Shown here in pieces: positions 8,174-15,135 of a stretch of DNA of 55,229 nucleotides. The translations under genes and the position numbers were made by a program. Positions within the stretch are counted from its first letter, which is position 1. The number at the start of each line of letters is the position of its first letter. Source of the DNA: Leifsonia sp. 71-9 (GTDB lineage: Bacteria; Actinomycetota; Actinomycetes; Actinomycetales; Microbacteriaceae); the NCBI RefSeq assembly GCF_001898805.1, contig NZ_MKVJ01000017.1, positions 400,866-456,094 on the forward strand, read 5' to 3'. The notes beneath the pieces are model-generated. The model made no database searches, was not told the DNA's origin, and saw nothing but the letters and a program-made list of their open reading frames with translations.

Positions 8174-9295
8174 TCAGGCGGCCCGGCGCTCCACGCGCGG
8201 ACCACCGACGAGGTTCTGGATCTCCCGCGCGACGCGCGCAGAGGCGGTGCCGTCGCCGTACGGGCTCGGGAGGCGCTCCAGCTCCGCGTGGACCGCGTCG
8301 AGGTCGCCGATCCAGCGCTCGACGATCTCGGAGATCTGCGGGCCCGGGAGCACGCGGTCGGCGAAGGAGCCCATCACCTCAGGGCGCTCGGTGGAGGCGC
8401 GGACGACGAGCAGGGGGCGCTTGAGCACGCTGCACTCCTCCTGCACACCGCCGGAGTCGGACACCAGTACGGCGGCCGCGGACGCGAGCGCGAGGAACTC
8501 CGGGGGCGTCACGGGGTCGATGACGTGCAGGCCCTGCAGCAGCGGGTCGAGCGCGAACGCGTGGATGCGGGCGCGGGTGCGCGGGTGCAGGGGGAGGACG
8601 ACCGGAAGGCTCAGAGCGGCGAGCTCCGTCAGGATGGTGGCCAGCGCCTCCCGATCGTCGGTGTTCTCGGGGCGGTGGATGGTCGCCAGCACGTAGCCGT
8701 CGACGGAGAGTCGGAGGCCGGCGAGCACGGCCGCGGCCGCGTGCCGAGGCAGCAGCTGGGCCTGCACCGCCTCGACGACCGTGTTGCCGGTGAGCACGAT
8801 GCGCTCGGCCGGTATCTGCTCGGCGCGCAGGTTCTCGACGTTCACGGAGGTCGGCGCGCAGAGCAGGTCCGCGATGTGGTCGACCATCACCCGGTTGTGC
8901 TCCTCGGGCATGGCGCGGTCGAAGCTGCGCAGTCCCGCCTCGACGTGCACGAGCGGGATGCCCAACGCGTTCGCGACGAGTGCGCCGGCGAGGGTCGCGT
9001 TGGTGTCGCCCTGCACGACGACGGCCTTCGGCGGGCGGGCGGTGAAGATCGTGTCGAGCTGCTTCAGCGTCGACGCGATCTGGGCCGCGCGGCCACTGCC
9101 GCCGGCGGAGAGGACCGCTTCGGGCTCCGGGAGGCCGAGGGCCTCCCAGACGGAGTCGGAGAGCGTCCGGTCGTAGTGCTGACCGGTGTGGATCACGCGG
9201 CTCTCGGGGCCGAGCTCGTGGATGATGCCGGCGAGCTTGACCATCTCGGGGCGGGTTCCGAGAACGATGGCGATGCCGTGAGGGGTGGCGGGCAT
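8174..9295 (-). CDS. wecB: UDP-N-acetylglucosamine 2-epimerase (non-hydrolysing)
   Basis: A 373-residue GT-B-fold enzyme that interconverts UDP-GlcNAc and UDP-ManNAc for cell-surface polysaccharide synthesis. Family motifs appear in order: LGTRPEMVK near residue 12, HTGQHYD, GDTNATLAGAL, HVEAGLRSFDRAMPEEHNR, TGNTVVEAV, TIHRPEN, HPRTR and VSDSGGVQEE with LVVRASTERPE. The ATG at 9295 begins MPATPHGIAIVLGTRPE, matches the family N-terminus and follows GAGAGGAA. The frame stays open upstream to 9679 and includes a membrane-like segment (see findings), but that extension is not part of known WecB proteins. It is separated from the exosortase gene by a hairpin, so it probably has its own promoter. 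Confidence 0.93.
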   Translation of the reverse strand: MPATPHGIAIVLGTRPEMVKLAGIIHELGPESRVIHTGQHYDRTLSDSVWEALGLPEPEAVLSAGGSGRAAQIASTLKQLDTIFTARPPKAVVVQGDTNATLAGALVANALGIPLVHVEAGLRSFDRAMPEEHNRVMVDHIADLLCAPTSVNVENLRAEQIPAERIVLTGNTVVEAVQAQLLPRHAAAAVLAGLRLSVDGYVLATIHRPENTDDREALATILTELAALSLPVVLPLHPRTRARIHAFALDPLLQGLHVIDPVTPPEFLALASAAAVLVSDSGGVQEECSVLKRPLLVVRASTERPEVMGSFADRVLPGPQISEIVERWIGDLDAVHAELERLPSPYGDGTASARVAREIQNLVGGPRVERRAA

Positions 9296-9653
9296 GGGGG
9301 TTCCTCTCAGTCGGGTGCGCAGGAGGGAGCGGAGACGGGTGCGCTTCGGCCGTCGGGTACGGGGCGGCCGGGAAGGGGCGGGAAGGGGCGGGTGACGGGA
9401 TTCGGGAGTGGAGAGGCCGGCCGCCCAAGGGAGGGACGGCCGACCTCTCAAAGCGCATGGACCACCCGTTAGTCCAGATACGCAACGCCGCCGCCAGAGG
9501 TAGGCGAACGAGATGCAGATGACGACCGAGGAGGCGACGGCGAAGATGGGTACCAAGGCTCTGCTCCTGACGGGTGGTGTCGGCGTTGCTGTGGGTGCTG
9601 CGGCGTGCGATCCGCAGCGGGCGGCTCCTTGTGAGCGTGTGGGTGGTGGAGGT
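9296..9653. other. Gene-poor stretch upstream of wecB
   Basis: This 358-base interval is the wecB leader. On the minus strand, in frame with wecB, a TTG at about 9561, seven bases after AGGAG, would encode the hydrophobic run VPIFAVASSVVICISFAYLW followed by Arg-Arg-Arg-Cys. The remainder of that frame is Pro/Arg-rich and looks non-coding. G-rich repeats (GGGAAGGGGC) lie near 9369-9390. No confident gene. Confidence 0.4.
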
Positions 9654-9680
9654 GGTGGGCGCGCGGACCGCGCGCCCACC
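9654..9680 (-). terminator. Perfect 13-bp hairpin after the exosortase gene
   Basis: GGTGGGCGCGCGG (9654-9666) and CCGCGCGCCCACC (9668-9680) form a perfect stem with a minimal loop, starting eight bases beyond the stop of the minus-strand exosortase gene. No T-tract follows, as is common for actinobacterial terminators. Confidence 0.65.
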
Positions 9681-9688
9681 GAGGGGGA

Positions 9689-10315
9689 CTAGTCGTGCCT
9701 GTCGGCGCGGGCGGCGCGTCGGCCCGTGCCTGCGGGTCGGCCGTCGGTCGTGGGCCGTTTGAAGGCGACGACCGTCATCACGATGAGGGCGGCTGCCATC
9801 CCGACGAGCATCAGGATGGTGCCGACGGGACCGTGGATCCAGCGGAACGCTTCGATGCCCCAGGTGCTCCAGGCGTAGATCAGCAGGCCGAGGCGCAGGA
9901 GGCTGAGCAGCATCATCCCGACGATGCCGGCCGCGGCGGCGAGCAGCACGCGGTGGAGCTTGACGCCGCGACGCAGCGCGAGCACACCGGCGAGGAACGC
10001 GATGGGGCCGAGGTAGAGGGCGATGGCGCACTGGATCGTGACGACCGCGAGCACCCAACTGTCGCCGGCGGGGAAGGCGATGCTCGGGTTGCCGTCCTTC
10101 CAGGCGAGGGCGGCCTCGGAGCCGAGGATGTCGTGGGCGATCGTGACCATGGTGCGGGCCTCGAACGTGCGCACCACGCTCTCGTTCAGCATGACGAGGG
10201 CGCCGGCCGCGAACAGGGCGAGCGCGGTCAGCCAGGCGGCGACCCGCTTCAGCGGGAATCCGCGGCGGGCGCGTCGGCGGGGAGCGGTGATCGTCTGGGT
10301 GGCGTCAACCGACAT
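9689..10315 (-). CDS. Exosortase/archaeosortase family membrane protease, XrtR-like
   Basis: A 208-residue polytopic membrane protein with a basic N-terminus and about five hydrophobic segments. The exosortase triad is recognisable: Cys96 in TIQCAIALYLGP, Arg141 in SLLRLGLLIYAW and His161 in FRWIHGPVGTI. Exosortases are thought to cleave C-terminal sorting signals on secreted proteins, acting from the membrane. The first codons overlap by 11 bases the upstream 75-residue membrane peptide, a candidate partner or substrate. A hairpin ends the unit. The subfamily (actinobacterial exosortase R) is from memory and less certain than the superfamily. Confidence 0.75.
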   Translation of the reverse strand: MSVDATQTITAPRRRARRGFPLKRVAAWLTALALFAAGALVMLNESVVRTFEARTMVTIAHDILGSEAALAWKDGNPSIAFPAGDSWVLAVVTIQCAIALYLGPIAFLAGVLALRRGVKLHRVLLAAAAGIVGMMLLSLLRLGLLIYAWSTWGIEAFRWIHGPVGTILMLVGMAAALIVMTVVAFKRPTTDGRPAGTGRRAARADRHD

Positions 10316-10532
10316 GGCGGCCTCCCATCGCGTGGCGGCGGGATGGCAGAGCGGCGAGCTCGGCCTTGTCTTCGCGGCGGTGGGCGGCGATCCGCAGGAG
10401 GATCAGCCCGCCGAGCAGGAGGAAGAGGCAGACGATGGTGACGCCGATGACGGTCATCATCGATCCACCTCCCGTGGCGGCGAGAACACCGCCGACGGTG
10501 AGACCACCGCCGATGGGAGCGGTCTGATACAT
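10305..10532 (-). CDS. 75-residue single-pass membrane peptide beside the exosortase
   Basis: A short protein with a Gly-rich N-terminus (IGGGLTVGGVLAATGGG), one hydrophobic helix (about residues 26-48) and a charged Arg/His/Lys tail. The order small motif, helix, basic tail is that of a C-terminal sorting signal; LAATG at about 17-21 also fits the LAxTG pattern of sortase-E substrates. There is no signal peptide before it, so it is not an ordinary secreted substrate. GAGG lies seven bases before the ATG. The stop overlaps the exosortase start by 11 bases. Function is unknown; substrate, adaptor or regulator are all possible. Confidence 0.65.
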   Translation of the reverse strand: MYQTAPIGGGLTVGGVLAATGGGSMMTVIGVTIVCLFLLLGGLILLRIAAHRREDKAELAALPSRRHAMGGRHVG

Positions 10533-10853
10533 GGGAAACCTCGCTTCGTGAGCCGGATGCGTTGGAGATCCCTCGAACGCCGACTCGCAAAGCAAGCAAT
10601 GCAGGGACGCTAGGACGCCCGCTGCACATGCAACGTGATGCTGGTTCGGGTGGGGAGATCCTGATCGGGTTGGGATCGGATTCCAGTGTGCGATGCGAAT
10701 ACCCGCAAATCGGTAGTGCGTGCGGCCGCTCAGTAGTCTGCGCGGCCGGATTCCGTAGACACGTCCCCCCGGCCGACGTAGCAGGAGCCGGGCGTAACGG
10801 GGGAATACCGCGAGTCCGGCCCTGTTGCCGCATGCATGAGAGACGCCCCTCCG
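10533..10853. other. Divergent intergenic region, exosortase unit / oxidoreductase
   Basis: These 321 bases lie between the divergent 75-residue peptide gene and the oxidoreductase gene. An imperfect 16-base direct repeat, GTAGTGCGTGCGGCCG (10713-10728) and GTAGTCTGCGCGGCCG (10733-10748), is spaced 20 bases start to start and could bind a dimeric regulator. No convincing ORF or RNA was seen. Confidence 0.4.
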
Positions 10854-11774
10854 ATGAGCCGGTTCGTGCAGCACGACGCGTTCGGCGGTCCCGACGTGCT
10901 GGGCATCGCGGAACGCCCGGTGCCCGCCCCTGACGGGTCCGACATCCGCGTGCGGGTGACGGTGGCGGGACTGAACCCGGTGGACTGGCAGATCGTCGCG
11001 TCACCGGAGCTCGCGTCGGCGTTCGGCGTGTCCCTCCCCTCCGGATACGGCAACGACTTCGCCGGCGTGGTCGACGCGATCGGACCGGAGACGACGCGCT
11101 GGGCGGTGGGCGACCGCGTGTACGGGGGCGCCCGCGGCCGCGCCCTCGCCGACCACATCGTGCTCGCGGAAGGCGATCCACGCATCCATCGCACCCCGGA
11201 GGGCGTCGCCGACCGGACGGCGGGAGTGGTCGACGTCGCCGGACGCACCGCCTGCGCCGTCGCCGACGCGCTCGCCGCGGGCCCGGGCGACGTCGTGCTC
11301 GTCGGCGCCGCGGGAGGAGGGGTCGGGACGATCCTGACCCAGCTGCTCGTCCGCTCCGGCGCCCGCGTTCTCGGCACCGGCTCGGAGGCCTCCGCCGACC
11401 ACATCCGCTCGCTCGGAGCCGAGCCGGTGCGCTACGGGCCCGGGCTGGAGGCGCGCGTGCGGGCGCTGTCACCCGCGGGCGTGACCGCCGGGGCCGATCT
11501 GTTCGCGACCGAGACGGCGGTCGCGGCTCTCGCGCTGGGCGCGCAGCCCGGCCGCGTCGTCACGATCGAGGCGGACGATCCACCGCCCGGCGCCCGCGCG
11601 GTCAACGGGTCGGATGCGCGGTCCGGCGCCCTGGACGAGCTGCTGCTGCGTGTGCGCGACGACGGCCTCCGCATCCCCGTGGAGGCGGTGTACCCGTTCG
11701 CGGAGTTCCGCGACGCCGTGGATCACCAGCGGTCGCGGCACGCCCGCGGCAAGGTCGCGGTCGCGCTCACCTGA
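10854..11774 (+). CDS. Quinone-reductase-like MDR oxidoreductase
   Basis: A 306-residue medium-chain dehydrogenase/reductase of the zinc-independent quinone oxidoreductase type, expected to use NADPH. The N-terminal GroES-like half has GLNPVDWQIVAS and GNDFAGVVDAIG; the Rossmann half has VLVGAAGGGVGTILTQLLVRSGA near residues 146-168; it ends with EFRDAVDHQRSRHARGKVAV, the usual helix. No zinc-ligand cysteines are seen. The start at 10854 gives the family N-terminus SRFVQHDAFGG; an ATG at 10836 is in frame but adds an unlikely leader. It stands alone. Substrate cannot be told. Confidence 0.85.
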   Translation: MSRFVQHDAFGGPDVLGIAERPVPAPDGSDIRVRVTVAGLNPVDWQIVASPELASAFGVSLPSGYGNDFAGVVDAIGPETTRWAVGDRVYGGARGRALADHIVLAEGDPRIHRTPEGVADRTAGVVDVAGRTACAVADALAAGPGDVVLVGAAGGGVGTILTQLLVRSGARVLGTGSEASADHIRSLGAEPVRYGPGLEARVRALSPAGVTAGADLFATETAVAALALGAQPGRVVTIEADDPPPGARAVNGSDARSGALDELLLRVRDDGLRIPVEAVYPFAEFRDAVDHQRSRHARGKVAVALT

Positions 11775-11785
11775 TCCCCGCGTGG

Positions 11786-12577
11786 CTACCAGCGCAGCCC
11801 GACGGGATGCCGTTCGTCGCCGAACGGGGCGCCGAGCGGTTGATCGGGGTCAGGGAGCTCGAGTGTCGCTCCGGAGCGCTCGGCGATCGCGACGGCGTCG
11901 TCCTGCGGAAAGTAGCCGATCGCCTCGCCTTCCTCCAGTGCGAACCAACCGGGACGGTTGGCCGAGACGCCCCACACGATGCGGTGGCCCGGCTCGGTGA
12001 GCGCGCCCACCGCCTCGACGAGCCGCGTCGCGTCGCCGGGCGAGAGCCACGTCGCGAGCGAGCGCGACGTGTCCGGCAGCTCCTCGAAGGTGCAGATCCG
12101 CGCCGAGACCACCGCCATGCCGAACTGGTCCGCGTACAGGCTGCCCAGCGCCTCCATCGCGACCTTGCTCATGCCGTAGTAGGTGTCGGGACGGGGAGGG
12201 AGGACGCGGGCGTCCTTCGCGGAGGAGGCCGGGGTCAGGCCGACCGCGTGGATCGAGCTCGCCAGCATCACGCGCGGCACCCCCGCCACGTACGCGGCCT
12301 GGAGGGTGTTGCGGGTGCCGTCGATGTTCTCCTCGACGATCTCGCTCCACGGCCGTTCCGAGGCGACGCCGGCGAGGTGGATCAGCGTGTCCGCGCCCTT
12401 CACCGCTTTCGCGAGCGCATCCCTGTCCGAGATCGACGCCCGGACGTGCTCCCACGTGGCGTCGTCGGGAGCCTCGGTGACGTCGATCGAGCGCACCTGG
12501 TGGCCGTGCCGGAGCAGGCGCGGGATGATCGAGCGGCCGATACGCCCGTTGCCGCCGGTGATCGCGAACTGTGCCAT
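11786..12577 (-). CDS. NAD-dependent epimerase/dehydratase family protein (extended SDR)
   Basis: A 263-residue short-chain dehydrogenase close to uronate dehydrogenases in appearance. The nucleotide loop is TGGNGRIG at residues 7-14, a DTLIHLAG segment marks the cofactor site, ASSIHAVG carries the catalytic Ser, and YYGMSK contains the YxxxK pair. The ATG at 12577 is chosen because GGAGG lies five bases before it; in-frame starts at 12589 and 12622 are possible but lack a site. It is the last gene of a three-gene minus-strand set with a hydrolase and a DUF4097-like protein. Uronate or sugar-lactone oxidation is plausible, not shown. Confidence 0.82.
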   Translation of the reverse strand: MAQFAITGGNGRIGRSIIPRLLRHGHQVRSIDVTEAPDDATWEHVRASISDRDALAKAVKGADTLIHLAGVASERPWSEIVEENIDGTRNTLQAAYVAGVPRVMLASSIHAVGLTPASSAKDARVLPPRPDTYYGMSKVAMEALGSLYADQFGMAVVSARICTFEELPDTSRSLATWLSPGDATRLVEAVGALTEPGHRIVWGVSANRPGWFALEEGEAIGYFPQDDAVAIAERSGATLELPDPDQPLGAPFGDERHPVGLRW

Positions 12578-12638
12578 TGCTGCCTCCATCGTCCGCACCA
12601 TCAGTACACCGATCCGGACCATTGGTCAGCGGTGGGGA

Positions 12639-13454
12639 TCAGCGGGCGGCTCCGAGCGCGGCGACCTCGCGGACGGCGGCGGCGACCGCCGCGTGATCCT
12701 TGCGGAGGATGGCGCCGTGGTTGCTGGGGACCTTCGCGCTGATCGCGATGTTGGGATTGCGGGCGATCACGTCGGCGAGGCCGGCGCGGATGACCTCCTG
12801 CTCGTCGCCGCGGCTGCCGAGGGAGGTGCCGGAGGCGACGACGTGGCGGGTGGGCACCACGATGCCGTCCAGCACCGGGCCCAGTTCGGCCGTGCTGCCG
12901 AGACGGCCGAGCTCGATGTTGCTCTCGGCCTGCTGGGCGGCGCTCATCCGAGGCGTGAGCCCGGTGGGCCGCAGGAGCGGCGTGAACCAGCCCATCCGGC
13001 GGAAGAGCGTGCGGATGCGCGCCTCCATCGCGTCGTCCAGCCAGTCGTAGGGCTGTGCGCCGTCGACCAGCACGGCGCCGATCGTGCGGGCCGGGTTGCG
13101 GTCGGCCCAGTGCGCCGCGACGTACGCGCCGTAGGACCAGCCCACCACGACGGCCCGCTCGACACCGCGAGCGGCGAGAACCGCGTCGACGTCGCGCACG
13201 GCGGCGGCGAAGGAGTAGTCGGCCGAGCGCCCCGACTTCCGCCCGCGGGCGCGCTCGTCGTAGGTGATGTGCCGCCAGGTCGGGCCGAGGTCGGCGATCA
13301 CCCGACGCCAGTAGCCCTGGGTGGCGAACTGGCCGTTCAGATAGACGATGGGGGTGCCCGAGCCGCCGGTGTCGGTGGTGGCGAGGGCCGTGTCGTCGAC
13401 CGGCACCATCCCGGTCCAGGCTGCGCGGGTCGAGGTCGTACTGAGGTTCGTCAT
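12639..13454 (-). CDS. Alpha/beta hydrolase
   Basis: A 271-residue soluble hydrolase. The nucleophile elbow is GWSYG (Ser near residue 108), the oxyanion region is VYLNGQFATQGYW, and a late SNHGAIL supplies the likely catalytic His near residue 245. A segment of Arg/Met-rich helices between about 145 and 190 forms the lid. It lies between the epimerase gene and a DUF4097-like gene, with gaps of 61 and 32 bases, so the three are probably co-transcribed from the promoter region at 14150-14380. The substrate is unknown. Confidence 0.85.
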   Translation of the reverse strand: MTNLSTTSTRAAWTGMVPVDDTALATTDTGGSGTPIVYLNGQFATQGYWRRVIADLGPTWRHITYDERARGRKSGRSADYSFAAAVRDVDAVLAARGVERAVVVGWSYGAYVAAHWADRNPARTIGAVLVDGAQPYDWLDDAMEARIRTLFRRMGWFTPLLRPTGLTPRMSAAQQAESNIELGRLGSTAELGPVLDGIVVPTRHVVASGTSLGSRGDEQEVIRAGLADVIARNPNIAISAKVPSNHGAILRKDHAAVAAAVREVAALGAAR

Positions 13455-13486
13455 GATCTTCTCCTGAGTTCCGGTGCGGTGCGCGT

Positions 13487-14149
13487 TCAGAGGGTGTGGG
13501 CGTCGATGTCGCCGGCGGCGGTGGTCGCCCGGATCCGCACCGTCGCCGATCCGCCGTCGTTGCGGAGGGCGTTGCTGATGCGGCCGTGCGGCGTGCCGGC
13601 GTCGAGGACGGCGGTGGTGCCCGCCGGGACGCCGATGGAGACGTCGCCGAGCCGGGTGCTGACGATCACGTCGCCGTGCCGCGCCTCGGCGATGCGGACC
13701 GCGCCTCGCGCGGTGGTGAGCTCGCCGGGGCCGGTGAGGCGCCCGACGGCGATGTCGCCGTCCAGGGCGCTGAGGCGGACGGTCTCCGCCTCGTCGAGAG
13801 TGATCGGACCGACCGCGCCCTCGACGACGACGTCGCCCAGACTCCCGGCTCCGCGCAGTTCGGCGCTCCCGATGACCCGCACGCTGGAGCCGGCGGGCAG
13901 CTGGACCGTCACCTCGACGGTGCCGCTGGGACCGAACGCGGCCGACTTCTCGCCGCCGGCGATGCGGAGCACCCCGTCGGCGAGGGCCGCCGTGGTGCGT
14001 TCCGCGGCCTTCACGTCCCGCGCCGTCGCGGCATCGGCCGGCCGGATGTCGACCAGGGTGTCGCGACGTTCGGTCGCGATGAAACGGAGCCGGCCGGCGG
14101 GCACGTCGACGACGGCGGAGACAGGGGTGGCGGTGGCGAAGGTCTGCAT
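13487..14149 (-). CDS. DUF4097-like beta-helix protein
   Basis: A 220-residue protein made of short repeating strands (DVVVEGAVGPITLDEA, LSALDGDIAVGRLTG, RHGDVIVSTRLGDVSIGV), the pattern of DUF4097/adhesin-like right-handed beta-helix proteins. No signal peptide is seen, so this form is probably cytoplasmic. ATG at 14149 is preferred since AAGGAG lies nine bases before it; an in-frame TTG at 14158 is too close to that site. It begins a minus-strand set with a hydrolase and an epimerase, and faces a divergent two-HTH regulator across a region full of operator-like repeats. Such genes often sit beside DNA-binding regulators; function is unknown. Confidence 0.75.
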   Translation of the reverse strand: MQTFATATPVSAVVDVPAGRLRFIATERRDTLVDIRPADAATARDVKAAERTTAALADGVLRIAGGEKSAAFGPSGTVEVTVQLPAGSSVRVIGSAELRGAGSLGDVVVEGAVGPITLDEAETVRLSALDGDIAVGRLTGPGELTTARGAVRIAEARHGDVIVSTRLGDVSIGVPAGTTAVLDAGTPHGRISNALRNDGGSATVRIRATTAAGDIDAHTL

Positions 14150-14173
14150 GGTGCTCAACTCCTTGATCTGGTG

Positions 14174-14305
14174 GCGCTGATTGTTTCTGACACGAGAAAC
14201 GCTACGTTGCGTTCAGCGATTGGGCAATCAACAGATTGCGTTCGAATAACAAAAAACCTGATCAGGCCTCCCATATCGTTGCGCTGATTCAAAAGGTAAC
14301 GCAAT
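14174..14305. promoter_or_regulatory. Operator-like repeats in a divergent, A/T-rich promoter region
   Basis: GTTTCT-N6-AGAAAC is a perfect inverted repeat at 14183-14200. ATTGCGTT (14235-14242) has its complement AACGCAAT at 14298-14305, and related TTGCGTT is at 14207-14213. GCGCTGATT occurs twice (14174-14182 and 14281-14289). The region separates the DUF4097-like gene from the divergent regulator at 14380, so these are likely binding sites of that regulator. Confidence 0.55.
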
Positions 14306-14379
14306 CACTCGTGCGTTGTTCGTTGCAATGAATCGCGGGTGAACGCTACGATCGACTCACCCAGGAACGGAGGCGGCGC

Positions 14380-15120
14380 GTGGCGGCAGGCAGACTCACC
14401 CGGCAGGAGCGCCATCAGATCGCGCTCGGTCTCGCGGACGACCTCGCGTACGCGGAGATCGCCCGTCGCCTCGGCCGGCCGACGTCGACCGTGACCCGCG
14501 AGGTGCTGCGCAACGGAGGTCCGGTCGGGTACCGCGCAGACCTCGCGCAACGCGCCACCGAGCATCGCGCCCACCAGCGCCGCGCCGCGCCACCGGGGGC
14601 CGCGCGGGAGCCGCAGGCGGACGGACGTGACTCCGCGGCCGTCCGCGCCTACGAGGAGACCTTCACCACGCTGTTCATGCAGTCGGGCCTCCCGCGCGTG
14701 GCGGCCGGCATCCTCACCAGCCTCTATACGACCGATGCGGGCAGCCTCACGGCCGCCGAGCTGGTCCGCCGGCTCGAGGTGAGCCCCGCCTCCATCTCCA
14801 AGGCCATCGCGCTCCTGGAGGGTCAGGGTCTCGTCATCCGGGAGCGCGGCGAGGGCAGGAGGGAGCGCTACATCGCCGACGCCGACGTCTGGTACCAGTC
14901 GATGATCGCGGCGGCTCGCTCCAACGCGCTGATCGCCGAGACGGCGCGCGAAGGGGTGCGACTGCTCGGCGACGATACTCCGGCGGGCGTGCGGCTCGAG
15001 AACATGGCGCGCTTCATGGACTTCGTCGGCGAGAGCATCGCCCGCGCCGCCGAGCAGGCGCGCGGGCTGCTGGCGGCCGGTGAGAGCGGTTTCTCCGCCT
15101 CACCGTCCGCCGGCAGCTGA
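14380..15120 (+). CDS. Transcriptional regulator with IS30-type HTH plus GbsR/MarR-type HTH
   Basis: A 246-residue DNA-binding protein with two different helix-turn-helix domains. Residues about 5-70 (LTRQERHQIALGLADDL, YAEIARRLGRPTSTVTREV, YRADLAQRATEHR) match the N-terminal HTH of IS30-type transposases. Residues about 100-200 (LTAAELVRRLEVSPASISKAI, GLVIRERGEGRRERYI) form a winged HTH of the GbsR/MarR type. GTG at 14380 follows GGAACGGAGG. No transposase catalytic domain is present, so this is a regulator, not a broken element. It is divergent from the DUF4097/hydrolase/epimerase set and probably controls it. Confidence 0.82.
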   Translation: MAAGRLTRQERHQIALGLADDLAYAEIARRLGRPTSTVTREVLRNGGPVGYRADLAQRATEHRAHQRRAAPPGAAREPQADGRDSAAVRAYEETFTTLFMQSGLPRVAAGILTSLYTTDAGSLTAAELVRRLEVSPASISKAIALLEGQGLVIRERGEGRRERYIADADVWYQSMIAAARSNALIAETAREGVRLLGDDTPAGVRLENMARFMDFVGESIARAAEQARGLLAAGESGFSASPSAGS

Positions 15121-15135
15121 TCCGGGGTCGGGACC

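Noticed and set aside
14380-15120. IS30-type transposase or its remnant
   Set aside because: Only the N-terminal HTH resembles IS30; no DDE domain or terminal repeats are present, and a complete second HTH domain follows.
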